Shown here: in pieces, positions 46,033 through 55,381 of the stretch | Layout: each line of letters opens with the position of its first letter | Position numbering within the stretch: the first letter of the stretch is position 1 | Assembly: GCF_024341905.1 (NCBI RefSeq) | Contig: NZ_BQXY01000003.1 | Coordinates: 389,477-453,476 of the forward strand | Direction of reading: 5' to 3' | DNA from: Clostridium folliculivorans | Lineage (GTDB): Bacteria > Bacillota > Clostridia > Clostridiales > Clostridiaceae | DNA length: 64,000 bases | Program-made: the position numbers and the translations under genes | Notes under the pieces: generated by a model | Told to the model about the DNA's origin: nothing | Seen by the model: the letters and a program-made list of their open reading frames with translations, nothing else | Database searches by the model: none

Positions 46033-46563
46033 CTAGACCGCTCCTTCAGCTAATATTTGTTTCTCTATATTTTCTCTTATTAGCTTTGTAAGCTCATTAC
46101 AATCTATAATCTTCAAATCCATCCCAGATTTCTTGATACTTTTAATTCCATTATTCAAGTTGGAATCAAAATAACTAGTAGTTACTATAATACAATTATT
46201 TATCTTTTTAACTCTTGCTTTTCCTACAATAGGATATAACTCTTCAGACCCTATTACCTCTTCTTTATCTCGTAAATAATACACAACAGTAGCTATATTA
46301 TTCTTATAGCAGATAATTTCCTCCAAGTTTTCGGATATAGTTGGATTTTTGTATCCCCATTCTTCTAACACATTACACAAATGTTCAAGAATGTCCTCGG
46401 TATCTGATGTTTTAAGATCATTTCTAGAAAATAGGCTATGAGATTGTGTTATAGTTACATTTTTCTTAGAGATAAAAAATACAACTATACTTAATACCTT
46501 ATTTATAACAATGCATAAAATAAAGAAGCTGAACATAAACTTAAAGTTTGTTATTATTTGCAT
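46033..46563 (-). CDS. membrane-anchored Mrr-like nuclease-fold protein
   Basis: 176 aa; one membrane helix (about 7-27, KFMFSFFILCIVINKVLSIVVFFI) then a cytosolic or external domain. ILEHLCNVLEEWGYKNPTISENLEEIICYKNNIATVVYYL is followed by KARVKKINNCIIVTTSYFDSNLNNGIKSIKKSGMDLKIIDCNELTKLI, the typical Mrr C-terminal 'IVTTs.f...a.....gi.LID..eL' stretch. The catalytic Q-x-K is replaced (VVYYL), so a degenerate relative. The stop codon is 1 base from the next gene's start; both have the same TM + Mrr layout and are probably duplicated. Confidence 0.65.
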   Translation of the reverse strand: MQIITNFKFMFSFFILCIVINKVLSIVVFFISKKNVTITQSHSLFSRNDLKTSDTEDILEHLCNVLEEWGYKNPTISENLEEIICYKNNIATVVYYLRDKEEVIGSEELYPIVGKARVKKINNCIIVTTSYFDSNLNNGIKSIKKSGMDLKIIDCNELTKLIRENIEKQILAEGAV

Positions 46564-46719
46564 AATATATCACCTCATTTAATTTATTGACAAATTAATC
46601 AATACTGATTCATACCTTGCTTATATATTGCTATTTCGAAACATTTACACAGAATTAATATGCAAATAACATTCTCTTAATATTCATACCTTAATATATT
46701 AATAAAGAAGGTCTAATTA

Positions 46720-46817
46720 AAGTTGTACTATCTCAATCCGAAAATCTATTTTCAAAACTCCTCTGGTTTCTGAGATGAGAATTTGAAAATATAAATTTTA
46801 TGACGAAGTTGTACATC
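46720..46817 (+). repeat. family II repeat, intact copy
   Basis: AAGTTGTACTATCTCAATCC at the left and GACGAAGTTGTACATC at the right; the interior CCTCTGGTTTCTGAGATGAG matches copy 1539-1881 without the inserted MITE. It lies in a 549-bp gene-free gap (46564-47112). Confidence 0.65.
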
Positions 46818-46858
46818 TATAAAAGACAAAATCTTTGCCAGCCAAAAACTTTATCTTT

Positions 46859-46888
46859 AGAAGTTATGTTATTCATAACTTCTTTTTA
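46859..46888 (+). terminator. orphan terminator-like hairpin
   Basis: AGAAGTTATG, loop TTATT, CATAACTTCT, then TTTTT. No plus-strand gene precedes it; it could end a small RNA starting inside 46564-46850. Confidence 0.5.
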
Positions 46889-47017
46889 TATAATTCAAAC
46901 TTCCACCATTAAGTTATGAATACTAAAAGTCATAGTCTCATAATTTACCAATACACTTAACTTTAATTTTTATAATATAACCCTATATTTCAGAGACCTC
47001 ATAAACTTATATAAAAC

Positions 47018-47054
47018 AAAAAAACCTTAAAAGAAAAGTTCTTTTAAGGTTTTT
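47018..47054. terminator. bidirectional terminator
   Basis: AAAACCTTAAAAG, 7-nt loop, CTTTTAAGGTTTTT; 59 bases beyond the small-gene stop at 47113 on the minus strand. Confidence 0.85.
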
Positions 47055-47112
47055 ATAACATCATATCAAATTACACTTAATATCATTAAATTATTTATGT
47101 ACACTTATACTA

Positions 47113-47454
47113 TTACTCCATTATGTCGATAAGCCATTTCTTACAGTTTAAACATTTATATATTCTTATAACATATAAATTAAGGAATCTTTCACCATAT
47201 TGTTTTTTGTATTCCTCAATTTCTTCCTGAAATATAAAATTCTCATCTTCATCTGTGTATCCAACTATATCACCATAAAGATTACTTTTAGTCTTATTGC
47301 AACAATCGTTTAAATCTACACATTCAATTGTGTCAAGCTTTATCTTACTAGCTCTTTCTTGGATTATAGGTATTATGTCATCATATTCATTAATATCATC
47401 CAGGAAATCTTCTTTAAAAAACTTTTCATTCTCTATTACAAATAACGGGTTCAT
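47113..47454 (-). CDS. hypothetical protein with CxxC motif
   Basis: 113 aa, soluble, acidic. ATG at 47454 was chosen; GTG at 47463 and TTG at 47457 are in frame and the site AAGGA is a little distant (12 nt). The N-terminus (MNPLFVIENEKFFKEDFLDDINEYDDIIPIIQERASKI) looks helical, and the C-terminus has YKCLNCKKWLIDIME, a CxxC (zinc?) pair near 102-105, plus C46 and C51-52. It starts 18 bases after the GGDEF gene stop, so it may belong to the same transcript. Function unknown. Confidence 0.65.
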   Translation of the reverse strand: MNPLFVIENEKFFKEDFLDDINEYDDIIPIIQERASKIKLDTIECVDLNDCCNKTKSNLYGDIVGYTDEDENFIFQEEIEEYKKQYGERFLNLYVIRIYKCLNCKKWLIDIME

Positions 47455-47472
47455 CAAAATCACACATCCTTA

Positions 47473-48687
47473 TCATAGGTAAATACTTTCAATTCTATTT
47501 CGCCCTTTTTTCTTAGCCTCATAAAGTTTATTATCACATATATTAATAAAAAAATCTAGATTAAAGTCATCTGTAGGAACTACGGTCGCTACCCCTGCAC
47601 TTATCGTAACAAATTTATCTTTTCCAAGTGCTTCATTTGGAATTCTTTCTTCCTCTATCCTTTTTCTTATTTCTTCACATATTGTCACTGCATCGTCAAA
47701 GTTTCTGTTCGGAAGTATAATGAAAAATTCTTCTCCCCCATATCTTCCAACAACCCCTAAATTCTTTTCTACAACTTCATTTATAGTAGTTGCTATCTTT
47801 ACCAAACAACTATCGCCTTTAACATGTCCATAAAAATCATTATATTGTTTAAAGAAGTCTATATCTGCAATCATTATAGATAAACTGCTTGAAAACTTCT
47901 TCAATCTATTCCAATACATATATGTCATTCTATCAAGCTTTCTCTTATTTGCAATATTCGTTAAAAAATCTTTATCACTCATATCCTTAAGCTTTTTATT
48001 TGCAAAGTGCAAAGAATTATTCATTTTCATAAGACTTAAATTTTTATTTCTTATACTTATATCCTGTTTATGTCTTTCTATCATATTTCCATAATTTCTA
48101 ATAGCGATTATTATAGAAACAGCTAAAGTTAAAGTCAAATTAATAAAGAAGAGAGTGTTATTAGCATAACCATGTATCCTAATAAAATCGCCAATAAATA
48201 ATATATGTATAAAACCATATGTAAGTATAACCTGTCTTTTAGATAAGTAAAAAATAGCTGCACATGAAAATAATATTTGGTTATATGGTATTGAATTTGT
48301 GACACTTTGCTCCGATGAACTTTCCATATAAGCTATTGTCCAAGTTATTACTGCTAATATCATAAAAATCTGCACATAAGAAAAATGTTTCTCTATAAAT
48401 TTCTTTTTCTTTTTTATCAAGTTTAGCAGTAATAGCAACACTACTGAGATACAAAATAATGCCAGGTAATAAAACCTGTAGTTTGAAATATTATATTGAT
48501 TCCATTGAAAATCATATATACTACCATAAATAAATGAAGCTATTGTAATAATTAAAGCAATAAAAGCTAATATTCTTAATGCAAAATAACTTCTTTTATA
48601 ATTCAATTTATTCCTTAACTGAATCAATTCTTCATCATAGTTTGTATCAATTGCTGAAAATAAAACTTCTTTAATCCTTTCCAACAT
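47473..48687 (-). CDS. six-TM diguanylate cyclase (GGDEF)
   Basis: 404 aa from the ATG after GGAGGACTTA. Six membrane helices (residues 35-205) without a periplasmic sensor domain, a short coiled linker, and a GGDEF domain: DKDFLTNIANKRKLDRMTYM, IADIDFFKQYNDFYGHVKGDSCLV and RYGGEEFFIIL. GGEEF is the active-site motif for making c-di-GMP from 2 GTP. No RxxD inhibitory site stands five residues before it (NLGV), so no product inhibition is expected. It is the only candidate synthase in the window and could act with the EAL-HDOD protein. Confidence 0.92.
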   Translation of the reverse strand: MLERIKEVLFSAIDTNYDEELIQLRNKLNYKRSYFALRILAFIALIITIASFIYGSIYDFQWNQYNISNYRFYYLALFCISVVLLLLLNLIKKKKKFIEKHFSYVQIFMILAVITWTIAYMESSSEQSVTNSIPYNQILFSCAAIFYLSKRQVILTYGFIHILFIGDFIRIHGYANNTLFFINLTLTLAVSIIIAIRNYGNMIERHKQDISIRNKNLSLMKMNNSLHFANKKLKDMSDKDFLTNIANKRKLDRMTYMYWNRLKKFSSSLSIMIADIDFFKQYNDFYGHVKGDSCLVKIATTINEVVEKNLGVVGRYGGEEFFIILPNRNFDDAVTICEEIRKRIEEERIPNEALGKDKFVTISAGVATVVPTDDFNLDFFINICDNKLYEAKKKGRNRIESIYL

Positions 48688-48812
48688 TAAGTCCTCCAAA
48701 AAGTTACTAAATTGAACATTTATTATAAGAACTACTTTCTATAAATTGATATTTACGAAAAATTCGCTATCGCATCTTTCATTTATACTTTTCACATCTG
48801 CCTTTAAATCAA

Positions 48813-48838
48813 GTAAAAACCCTTTTTCAAGGGCTTTT
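48813..48838. terminator. terminator of the MutS-like gene
   Basis: AAAACCC, TTTTTC, AAGGGCTTTT; on the minus strand AGCCCTTGAAAAAGGGTTTTT directly after the stop codon. Confidence 0.8.
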
Positions 48839-48839
48839 A

Positions 48840-50399
48840 TTAATTATCTTTTATATTGTTTAAAGAACCTTCAATTATTTCTTTAGGATATCCTAAGAAT
48901 TTTAAAAGTTTTATTGCATTTCTCGTTGGTGAAACTCCCTGTTTTATCTTATAATCAAAGGTTAATCCCTCATCATCATTAATCTCTTCACTAAAGTAAT
49001 AGCACTTATATTTTTGCCCCACTAGCTTTGCAATTTCATGGTCATGGGTAGCTGCTATTACCAAAGTATTATAGTTCATAATATATTTGAGAATTTCTCC
49101 TGATGCCGCTATTCTCTCAACAGGGTTTGTCCCTCTGAATATCTCATCTATAAGGCATAACACTGGTTTTCCATCTTTCGCACTGTTTATAAGTCTTAGC
49201 ATAGCTTCCGCCTCACCTAAATAAAAACTCTTACCACTGGTTACATCATCTGATGGACTTATAGAGGACATAAGCTTCATATAGGTTCCTTCATATCTTT
49301 CACTTAAACACGTATAAAAGGTTTGAGCAAATAAAACATTTATCCCAACCATTCTTAGAAAAGTTGACTTACCGGACATATTTGTTCCTGTAAGAATGAT
49401 TCCATTGTTTGATAAAGTTATTGAGTTATCAATTGGCTTTTCAACCAAAGGATGTATTCCCTTATTTATATTTAGATAGGCCTCTCCCTGGACAAAAGTA
49501 GGTTTAGAAAAGCTGCCAAGACATTGCCTATAAGCTGCGAATCCTATTAAACTATCAACTTCACCTACTAATTTATATAGTTCAATTAGTTCATCTCTGT
49601 TTTGATTAATCTTATCTGCCATTTTCAGATAAACTCTCTCTTGCATCAAGAAAAAGACATAAGCAAAATCTAATATAGCATCGTTACCTTCCATTCTTCC
49701 AAATGAAATAGAATTCTTCGCAATATATTCTATTTTCTTGTAAAGTCTACCTAATCTTGTTGTATAAAACTCAAATTCTTCATACTGATTTTTACTCAAA
49801 TTCTTAGCAGTTTTAATCACCGAACCTAAGTACATAATACCATCTACATTCATTCTATTTCTTTCCTTAGAATGAATATATGTATTTATAAAATATATTG
49901 GCAATAGCCAACCCAAAAACGGCAACCCCTTAAAAAAAGCTCCAATGGCAATTGCAATTGGTATAAATAATCCTAACAAGTTATAAAGCCACATTTTTGA
50001 TTTATCTTCTGTTAGCCCTTCTTTTAGCATCTTGATAGTATAATTATTTTTCTTTCTTCCAAGTTTGAAGAGCTGAAGTTGGATTTTCTCTCTAGCTTCA
50101 TTATTGTTTCTAAAAAACTCAATCAATTTATCTCTGTCTTTTAGAACATTCACATCATCTATAGGTTCTCTTAACATATGATAAAACATTTCTTCACCTG
50201 GGGAAGAAATAGTCCTGTCTATTCCACTATAAACCTTGTCCATATCTAGATCATTCCAAGTCTGATCATCGATATAAAACTGAGAATCCTTCTTCATCAA
50301 ATCATGATATTGTCTTATAATTTTAAAATCACGAGTTCTTTCATCACCTTTAGGCCATATGTATCTTAAGTACTGAATATAGTTTCTTTTTCCAAACAT
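48840..50399 (-). CDS. MutS-like membrane-associated ATPase (MutS domain V)
   Basis: 519 aa. The N-terminal half is helical and carries two hydrophobic helices (about 138-156 and 158-172: LLGLFIPIAIAIGAFFKGLPFLGWLLPIYF). The C-terminal half is a MutS ATPase domain: Walker A GTNMSGKSTFLRMVGIN, LMSSISPSDDVTSGKSFYLGEAEAML, the signature CLIDEIFRGTNPVERIAASGEIL and ATHDHEIAKL. It lacks the mismatch-binding domain I, so it is not MutS itself. Such membrane-linked MutS homologues are common in Firmicutes; role unknown. Good ribosome binding site AGGAG before ATG. Confidence 0.88.
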   Translation of the reverse strand: MFGKRNYIQYLRYIWPKGDERTRDFKIIRQYHDLMKKDSQFYIDDQTWNDLDMDKVYSGIDRTISSPGEEMFYHMLREPIDDVNVLKDRDKLIEFFRNNNEAREKIQLQLFKLGRKKNNYTIKMLKEGLTEDKSKMWLYNLLGLFIPIAIAIGAFFKGLPFLGWLLPIYFINTYIHSKERNRMNVDGIMYLGSVIKTAKNLSKNQYEEFEFYTTRLGRLYKKIEYIAKNSISFGRMEGNDAILDFAYVFFLMQERVYLKMADKINQNRDELIELYKLVGEVDSLIGFAAYRQCLGSFSKPTFVQGEAYLNINKGIHPLVEKPIDNSITLSNNGIILTGTNMSGKSTFLRMVGINVLFAQTFYTCLSERYEGTYMKLMSSISPSDDVTSGKSFYLGEAEAMLRLINSAKDGKPVLCLIDEIFRGTNPVERIAASGEILKYIMNYNTLVIAATHDHEIAKLVGQKYKCYYFSEEINDDEGLTFDYKIKQGVSPTRNAIKLLKFLGYPKEIIEGSLNNIKDN

Positions 50400-50585
50400 C
50401 TAATCAACTCCTAAAATCGTGATTAAGTTTATAAATCATTATAAAACGTTTAAAACTTATTATAAATATGAAACTACACTTCTTTTTAAACCTACATTAA
50501 CTATTCTATTACTATTACTGTAAAATATCAACATATAGCATAATTTATCCCTTTTACACATCCAAAGACTTTCGTCAATATAGCT

Positions 50586-50623
50586 AAAAAACGGAATGTA
50601 CGCTTCAATACGCCATTCCGTTT
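50586..50623. terminator. terminator of the M16 peptidase gene, displaced by a MITE
   Basis: ACGGAATG...CATTCCGT with TTTTTT on the minus strand. A family I MITE copy lies between the stop codon (50763) and this terminator. Confidence 0.7.
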
Positions 50624-50639
50624 CATAATATTTGTTTTA

Positions 50640-50752
50640 AGCTATGTTCAAGAACATTGTTGAAATTAATTGGTTATATAGGAGACGCTATATGAGCGAG
50701 CTATTAGAAGCAAATCGTCGGATGATTAGCCAATTAATTTCAATACAATGCT
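50640..50752 (-). mobile_element. MITE-like element, family I, copy 4 (~113 bp)
   Basis: AGCTATGTTCAAGAACATTG with TTGAAATTAATTGG on one side and CCAATTAATTTCAA on the other: a long hairpin. It retains GGAG and ATGAGCGAGCTATTAGAAG, as in copies 1 and 5. Right end decayed. It starts 10 bases after the M16 peptidase stop codon. Confidence 0.7.
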
Positions 50753-50762
50753 AAATTCAGTC

Positions 50763-53690
50763 TTATTTTATTACCTTTTCTAAAGTATTAAATAATTCTT
50801 TATTTTCTTTTATCTTATTTTCATTCCCTACAACGCAAAGCAAATCTTCATTCATTACACTTTCTACTAGCGGCGCAAAACTTCTTATAGTTTTATCATC
50901 GGTTTGTAGTACCTCATCTCTTTCTCTTTGTATATCTTCTGATGTGATGTTACTAAAATAATTTGCAGTTGCAACCTCTGCCTTTGATGCTGTTGTTAAC
51001 GGATAATCTAATTTTCGTACAGTTCCTATAATATACTTTGTCATTTCTCTTTCATTACTTGTAAAGTTATTTAAGTAATCTTTCATCTCATCGTATACTT
51101 TGATTGTTTCTTTTATATTAGGATCTCTATAAGAAACGATGTATGCTCCTCCATCTCTCCTAAAGTTTGCAAATACACCATAAGCTCCACCTTTAACTCT
51201 TACGTTATTCCATAAATAATCAAAGCCAGATATAGTCTCTAATACATTTAAAGAACCGTGGTAGCTAAAACCTTTCTTGATAAAGTTTCCACCCTTTGCA
51301 ACATACTGCACATTTCCTTGAGTCAGAAGGCCTTCATTTGTTACGATCTCTCCAAAGTCAAATCTATTATTAGAAATATCTGTTACTCCTAAGTATGACG
51401 AAAACTTAGGTATTATCTGTTCTAATGCATTGTAATCTTCTTCCTCTGAGGAATAGCTTATTACTAGATTATTTTTATTAAATATAGCCTCAGAACTTCC
51501 CTTCAATTTTGAAATAATATCTTTCTTCTTACTATCAAAATTGTCTTCAAGCTCACATAAAAACTGATAATAGGTAAGACCTAAGGTTATTTCATCATAT
51601 TTTCCTTTTTCTGTGCAGTAAGCTAATATCTTTCTTAAGGCTAATCTATGTCCATTATCTATAAGTCTACCTTCTATTCTAGATCTTATCTCTTTGATTA
51701 ATTGAAGAAGTCGGTCTTCCTTATCAAAAACTGTATTTTGTATTATTTCTCCTAATAAATCCACTCCATTTTCTAACTTACTTAGCAAGGTTTTAAGATT
51801 TATTAGTAAATACGGAGTATACTCTCCTTCTTTTCCATTTATCGAATAACTTACTGGGCTGTAAGCAATGCCGCCTGTATTTATATTAATTTTATTTGAT
51901 AGAGTTCCATAATTATAATTTTTAGTATCTAGCTTTCCTAATATGTCAGCTAAAAATCTAACGTAAACCACATCTTCACTGTTTAATGCCTTACAATTAA
52001 AATATAAGTTTAGATATGCTATTTTATTTGTAAACAACTTATGATATAGCACTTTAACACCATTTAAGGTTCTCTCTTCAAGAGGCAACACCTCAGCTTT
52101 TCTGTCAATATCATCAATTGATAGCATTGGAATCGAAGCTAATGCTTCTTCAGAATCTCCAGTATTTTGTCTTTCCTTTAAAGCCTTACATTTGTCAATT
52201 AAAGCTTTTATCTCAGTTTCACTTAAAGTTTTCTTTACATTGTCTAACTTATCTCTTAAAGCTTTTTGCTTTTCTTCATTAAGACCCTTTTTAGGCTTAA
52301 GTGTAATAAATGAACTATGTTTATTGTCTAATATATATTTTTTAATTAAATCCTCAAAATAGTTAGTTTTCAAAGCAGTCTTTATGCTTTCAAAATATTT
52401 ATCATATTCTAAGTGAACAAAAGGATCTCCTTCATATAACCAACTATCCATAATTCGAGTATAGTGAATAAGACCTTTTGGATATCCATCATACTCTCCT
52501 TCTCTTAATTCAAACTCTATTCTATTAATTGATGCTTCTACTGTTTCTTTATCTATTCCTTTATCGATAAGTTCTTGTAATGTTGAATATACAACTTCCT
52601 TAAATCTATCTTTATCTTTCTCATTGCAGTTTTTAGCAACTATTGTTAGTATAGGTTGTTTTGTGGAACCACTATACTCTCCCGATACAGCTTTGCCTAT
52701 TCCATTATCTAATAAAGCTTTTTTAAGTGGAGCCGCAGGTGTTTTTAGAAGCATATGAGTAAGTATCTCAAAAGCTAATGCTAACTCACCTTCATCAGCT
52801 TTTCCTATTACAAAGTTTAAATTTAAGTAAGTTTTATCTTCTAAAGTATCCTCTTCTGAAATTCCGTATTCAAAAGAATGCTCTTTTAAGCTTTCAAAAG
52901 GTTTTTGAGTTGGTATACTAGATTCAACATCAATTTTATTAAAATTGCTTAAATAGTCTTCATTTAAGAATTCTAATTCCTTCTCTAACTGGCCATCTCC
53001 GTATAACAATATATAGCTGTTTGATGGATGATAGTATTTTTTATGATAATTAACGAACTTTTCGTAAGTTAAATCCGGAATAACGTCTGGATCTCCTCCA
53101 GATGCCTCTTTATATGGAGTATCAGGTAAAACAGTCTTAGTAACCATTCTATACATCAAAGATTCTGGAGACGAATAGGCACCTTTCATTTCATTGTAAA
53201 CTACTCCATTATAAGTTAATTCATCCTTTGTGTCTTCGATATTATAGTGCCAGCCTTCTTGCATAAATATCTCAGGGTGTTTGTATATATTAGGATATAA
53301 AACTGCATCCATGTATACATCCATCAAATTAAAATAATCTTTTTCATTTCTTGAAGCTACTGGATATATAGTCTTATCAGGGTATGTCATGGCATTCAAA
53401 AATGTATTTAAAGAACCTTTTAAAAGTTCTACAAAAGGTTCTTTTGTATCAAACTTTCTTGAACCACATAAAACTGAATGCTCTAATATATGAGTCAGAC
53501 CTGTACTATCCTCTGGTGGTGTTCTAAACCCTATAGAAAACACCTTATTGTCATCATCATTATCTATTTTAATTAGTCTAGCACCGCTTTTTTCATGTTC
53601 AAATACATATGCTTTTGAACTTATTTCTTTTATTTCTCTTTCTTCTATAAGTTTAAAACCATGAAGTACTTCATTTACCTTTAAAGTCAT
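50763..53690 (-). CDS. insulinase-like M16C metallopeptidase (PreP type)
   Basis: 975 aa, usual length for PreP (about 970). The inverted zinc motif HILEH with H67, E70 and H71 stands in GLTHILEHSVLCGSRKF, and the third ligand Glu follows near residue 147 (YNGVVYNEMKGAYS). The protein has four repeated domains with a hinge and a C-terminal region APLVESVMNEDLLCVVGNE. These oligopeptidases break down small unfolded peptides, such as leftover signal peptides. AGGAGAAATTT precedes ATG. Monocistronic, no signal peptide, so intracellular. Confidence 0.95.
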   Translation of the reverse strand: MTLKVNEVLHGFKLIEEREIKEISSKAYVFEHEKSGARLIKIDNDDDNKVFSIGFRTPPEDSTGLTHILEHSVLCGSRKFDTKEPFVELLKGSLNTFLNAMTYPDKTIYPVASRNEKDYFNLMDVYMDAVLYPNIYKHPEIFMQEGWHYNIEDTKDELTYNGVVYNEMKGAYSSPESLMYRMVTKTVLPDTPYKEASGGDPDVIPDLTYEKFVNYHKKYYHPSNSYILLYGDGQLEKELEFLNEDYLSNFNKIDVESSIPTQKPFESLKEHSFEYGISEEDTLEDKTYLNLNFVIGKADEGELALAFEILTHMLLKTPAAPLKKALLDNGIGKAVSGEYSGSTKQPILTIVAKNCNEKDKDRFKEVVYSTLQELIDKGIDKETVEASINRIEFELREGEYDGYPKGLIHYTRIMDSWLYEGDPFVHLEYDKYFESIKTALKTNYFEDLIKKYILDNKHSSFITLKPKKGLNEEKQKALRDKLDNVKKTLSETEIKALIDKCKALKERQNTGDSEEALASIPMLSIDDIDRKAEVLPLEERTLNGVKVLYHKLFTNKIAYLNLYFNCKALNSEDVVYVRFLADILGKLDTKNYNYGTLSNKININTGGIAYSPVSYSINGKEGEYTPYLLINLKTLLSKLENGVDLLGEIIQNTVFDKEDRLLQLIKEIRSRIEGRLIDNGHRLALRKILAYCTEKGKYDEITLGLTYYQFLCELEDNFDSKKKDIISKLKGSSEAIFNKNNLVISYSSEEEDYNALEQIIPKFSSYLGVTDISNNRFDFGEIVTNEGLLTQGNVQYVAKGGNFIKKGFSYHGSLNVLETISGFDYLWNNVRVKGGAYGVFANFRRDGGAYIVSYRDPNIKETIKVYDEMKDYLNNFTSNEREMTKYIIGTVRKLDYPLTTASKAEVATANYFSNITSEDIQRERDEVLQTDDKTIRSFAPLVESVMNEDLLCVVGNENKIKENKELFNTLEKVIK

Positions 53691-54145
53691 CTAAATTTCT
53701 CCTTTCGAAATTCTACTTTATTCCATAGTAATTAATTCCATAAGTAAATACAAGTTTTTAGTTCATATTTTTATATTATATTATTATTAGTTAATATAAA
53801 TTTGCCTAGTTCAATATTCTTATACTAAATTCCATACTTTATACTCCTAAATTCCTTTCCTATAATATGTTTTACTTCTTTCATTCTTTTCATGTTTATT
53901 TTTTTTATTTTTCTAACATTTTACGATACCATCTTTATATAGTTAAAGAATGACAAAACCAAAATTTTGTCATTCCCATTTTTAACAATTCTTTATAATT
54001 TTAAACTTGCATTAATGTAAAGTCTTTGCAACTATTTTTTATTTAGGCTATGTTTAAGAATATTGTTAAAATTGATTGGTTATACAGGAGACGCTATATG
54101 AGCGAGCTACTAGAATTAAATGATTTTTTCAGATGGAATGGCTCT

Positions 54146-54182
54146 AAAAAATCACTAATCGTCCTTTATTAGTGATTTTTTT
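54146..54182. terminator. terminator inside MITE copy 5
   Basis: AAAATCACTAAT, loop, TTAGTGATTTTTTT; would stop read-through from the hydrolase gene on the minus strand as well. Confidence 0.7.
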
Positions 54183-54184
54183 AC

Positions 54185-54232
54185 GCATCTGCCTTTTCTG
54201 AACGTATGTGAAAAAATTCTGGCAGGCGATAT
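54185..54232 (+). repeat. 3'-end associated motif (family III), copy D
   Basis: GCATCTGCCTTTTCTGAACG, then TATGTGAAAAAATTCTGGCAGGCGAT. Inside MITE copy 5, directly after the hairpin. Confidence 0.7.
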
Positions 54233-54522
54233 ATTTTCACTTTTTACTTTTTAATCAGATAGCATTTTTATTTTATTAAATTTAAGATATAAAATATTTA
54301 TAGAATGCACGAATTTTTAAAAAGTAAAACTGTACTGTTCGAACGCAGTGAGTTTACAGTTTTAGCCATGGAATATTACAAAATCATATTAATTCTTTGC
54401 GTAAGCTCATTAAGGATGAACAACTCTACTCCTAAAAATATAAATTCAATTATAGAGTTGTTCATCTAAAGAGCGTCGGATGATTAACCAATCAATTTCA
54501 ACACGGTGCTTTAACAGCCCCT

Positions 54523-55260
54523 TTATTTAATTTTTTTTAACATATTAACAGTAGCTTCAGCTGCTATAGCTTGCTGCTGATTGCTATCTATTATAGCTTC
54601 TCCATCTCCTTTTTGATGTCCATAACTTCCGAATCCACCATGATTACCGCCATCTATCTCCTTGAATACAGTAGTATCAGGAAGAGCATCCTTTGAAGCC
54701 TTAATCTTATCCAAGTCAGCCACTTTGTCTTCCGATCCCCAAACACTTATGACTTCAATATGACTTTCTTTCAAGCTTTTATCACTTAATGGATATGATC
54801 CGTAAAATGCCAGTGCTTTTATTCTGCCTTGGTTACTGTAAGCAAAACTTTCTGCCATTACTCCCCCTAAAGAATGTCCACCAATAGCCCAAATATTTAT
54901 ATCTTTGTTATCTTCAATTATCTTGTTTGCTGCATTACTGTTAAAAACAGCTAATTTAAACGGCATTTTTGCGATATACACATTGAAACCTTTGTCTGCA
55001 ATCTTTTGCATAAATTTTATATAAGCTTTTTCATCAACCTTTCCACCTGGATAAAATATAAATCCAACATCACTTTTTTCCCTTGGTAGCAATTCTATAT
55101 ATTTCTCTTTATCTGTTATCGTAATAGTAGGTTGTTTGCTTGCCATAACCTCTATACTTTCATCAGCCTTATAGTAAGTGTTTAAATAAATCACAGCTGA
55201 AGTAAGTATTAGAACTAAAATTATTGTTAATACTATTAATATGTTTTTCTTTTTTTTCAT
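54523..55260 (-). CDS. membrane-anchored alpha/beta hydrolase
   Basis: 245 aa. One membrane segment (about 5-25, NILIVLTIILVLILTSAVIYL), then an alpha/beta hydrolase fold: DVGFIFYPGGKVDEKAYIKFMQKIADKGFNVYIAKMP near 60-97 and the nucleophile elbow IGGHSLGGVMA (126-136, Ser130), Asp in WGSEDKVADL near 179, His in GGNHGGFGSYG near 205. The order fits the family PF12695. It acts on an unknown ester or thioester substrate outside the cell. The stop codon lies in the duplicated target site of a MITE. AGGAGAGAGT precedes ATG. Confidence 0.85.
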   Translation of the reverse strand: MKKKKNILIVLTIILVLILTSAVIYLNTYYKADESIEVMASKQPTITITDKEKYIELLPREKSDVGFIFYPGGKVDEKAYIKFMQKIADKGFNVYIAKMPFKLAVFNSNAANKIIEDNKDINIWAIGGHSLGGVMAESFAYSNQGRIKALAFYGSYPLSDKSLKESHIEVISVWGSEDKVADLDKIKASKDALPDTTVFKEIDGGNHGGFGSYGHQKGDGEAIIDSNQQQAIAAEATVNMLKKIK

Positions 55261-55381
55261 ACTCTCTCCTTAAAACTTAGTCTTGATATATTTAATTATA
55301 TTAATATTATAAAATTATATAAACAACAAAAATTCATTTTCTTATTTCCTAAGTTAAATATAAATCTCAGGAGGTTTTTTT

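Larger units (their letters stand above)
54046..54521 (+). mobile_element. MITE-like element, family I, copy 5 (476 bp, exact 8-bp TSD, composite)
   Basis: GGCTATGTTTAAG at the left, CTTTAACAGCCCC at the right. TTTATTTA flanks both sides (54038-54045; 54522-54529), an exact duplication. Compared with the 240-bp copy 1 it has two extra blocks: a terminator hairpin plus family III motif copy D (about 54135-54310) and a 58-bp TGAACAACTCTA / TAGAGTTGTTCA hairpin near 54418-54470. The right duplication contains the stop codon of the hydrolase gene. The ribosome binding site and MSELLELNDFF codons are kept. Confidence 0.85.

Noticed and set aside
53691..54037. gap upstream of the M16 peptidase gene
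   Set aside because: AT-rich, no frame, no stable hairpin before the MITE; nothing to report.
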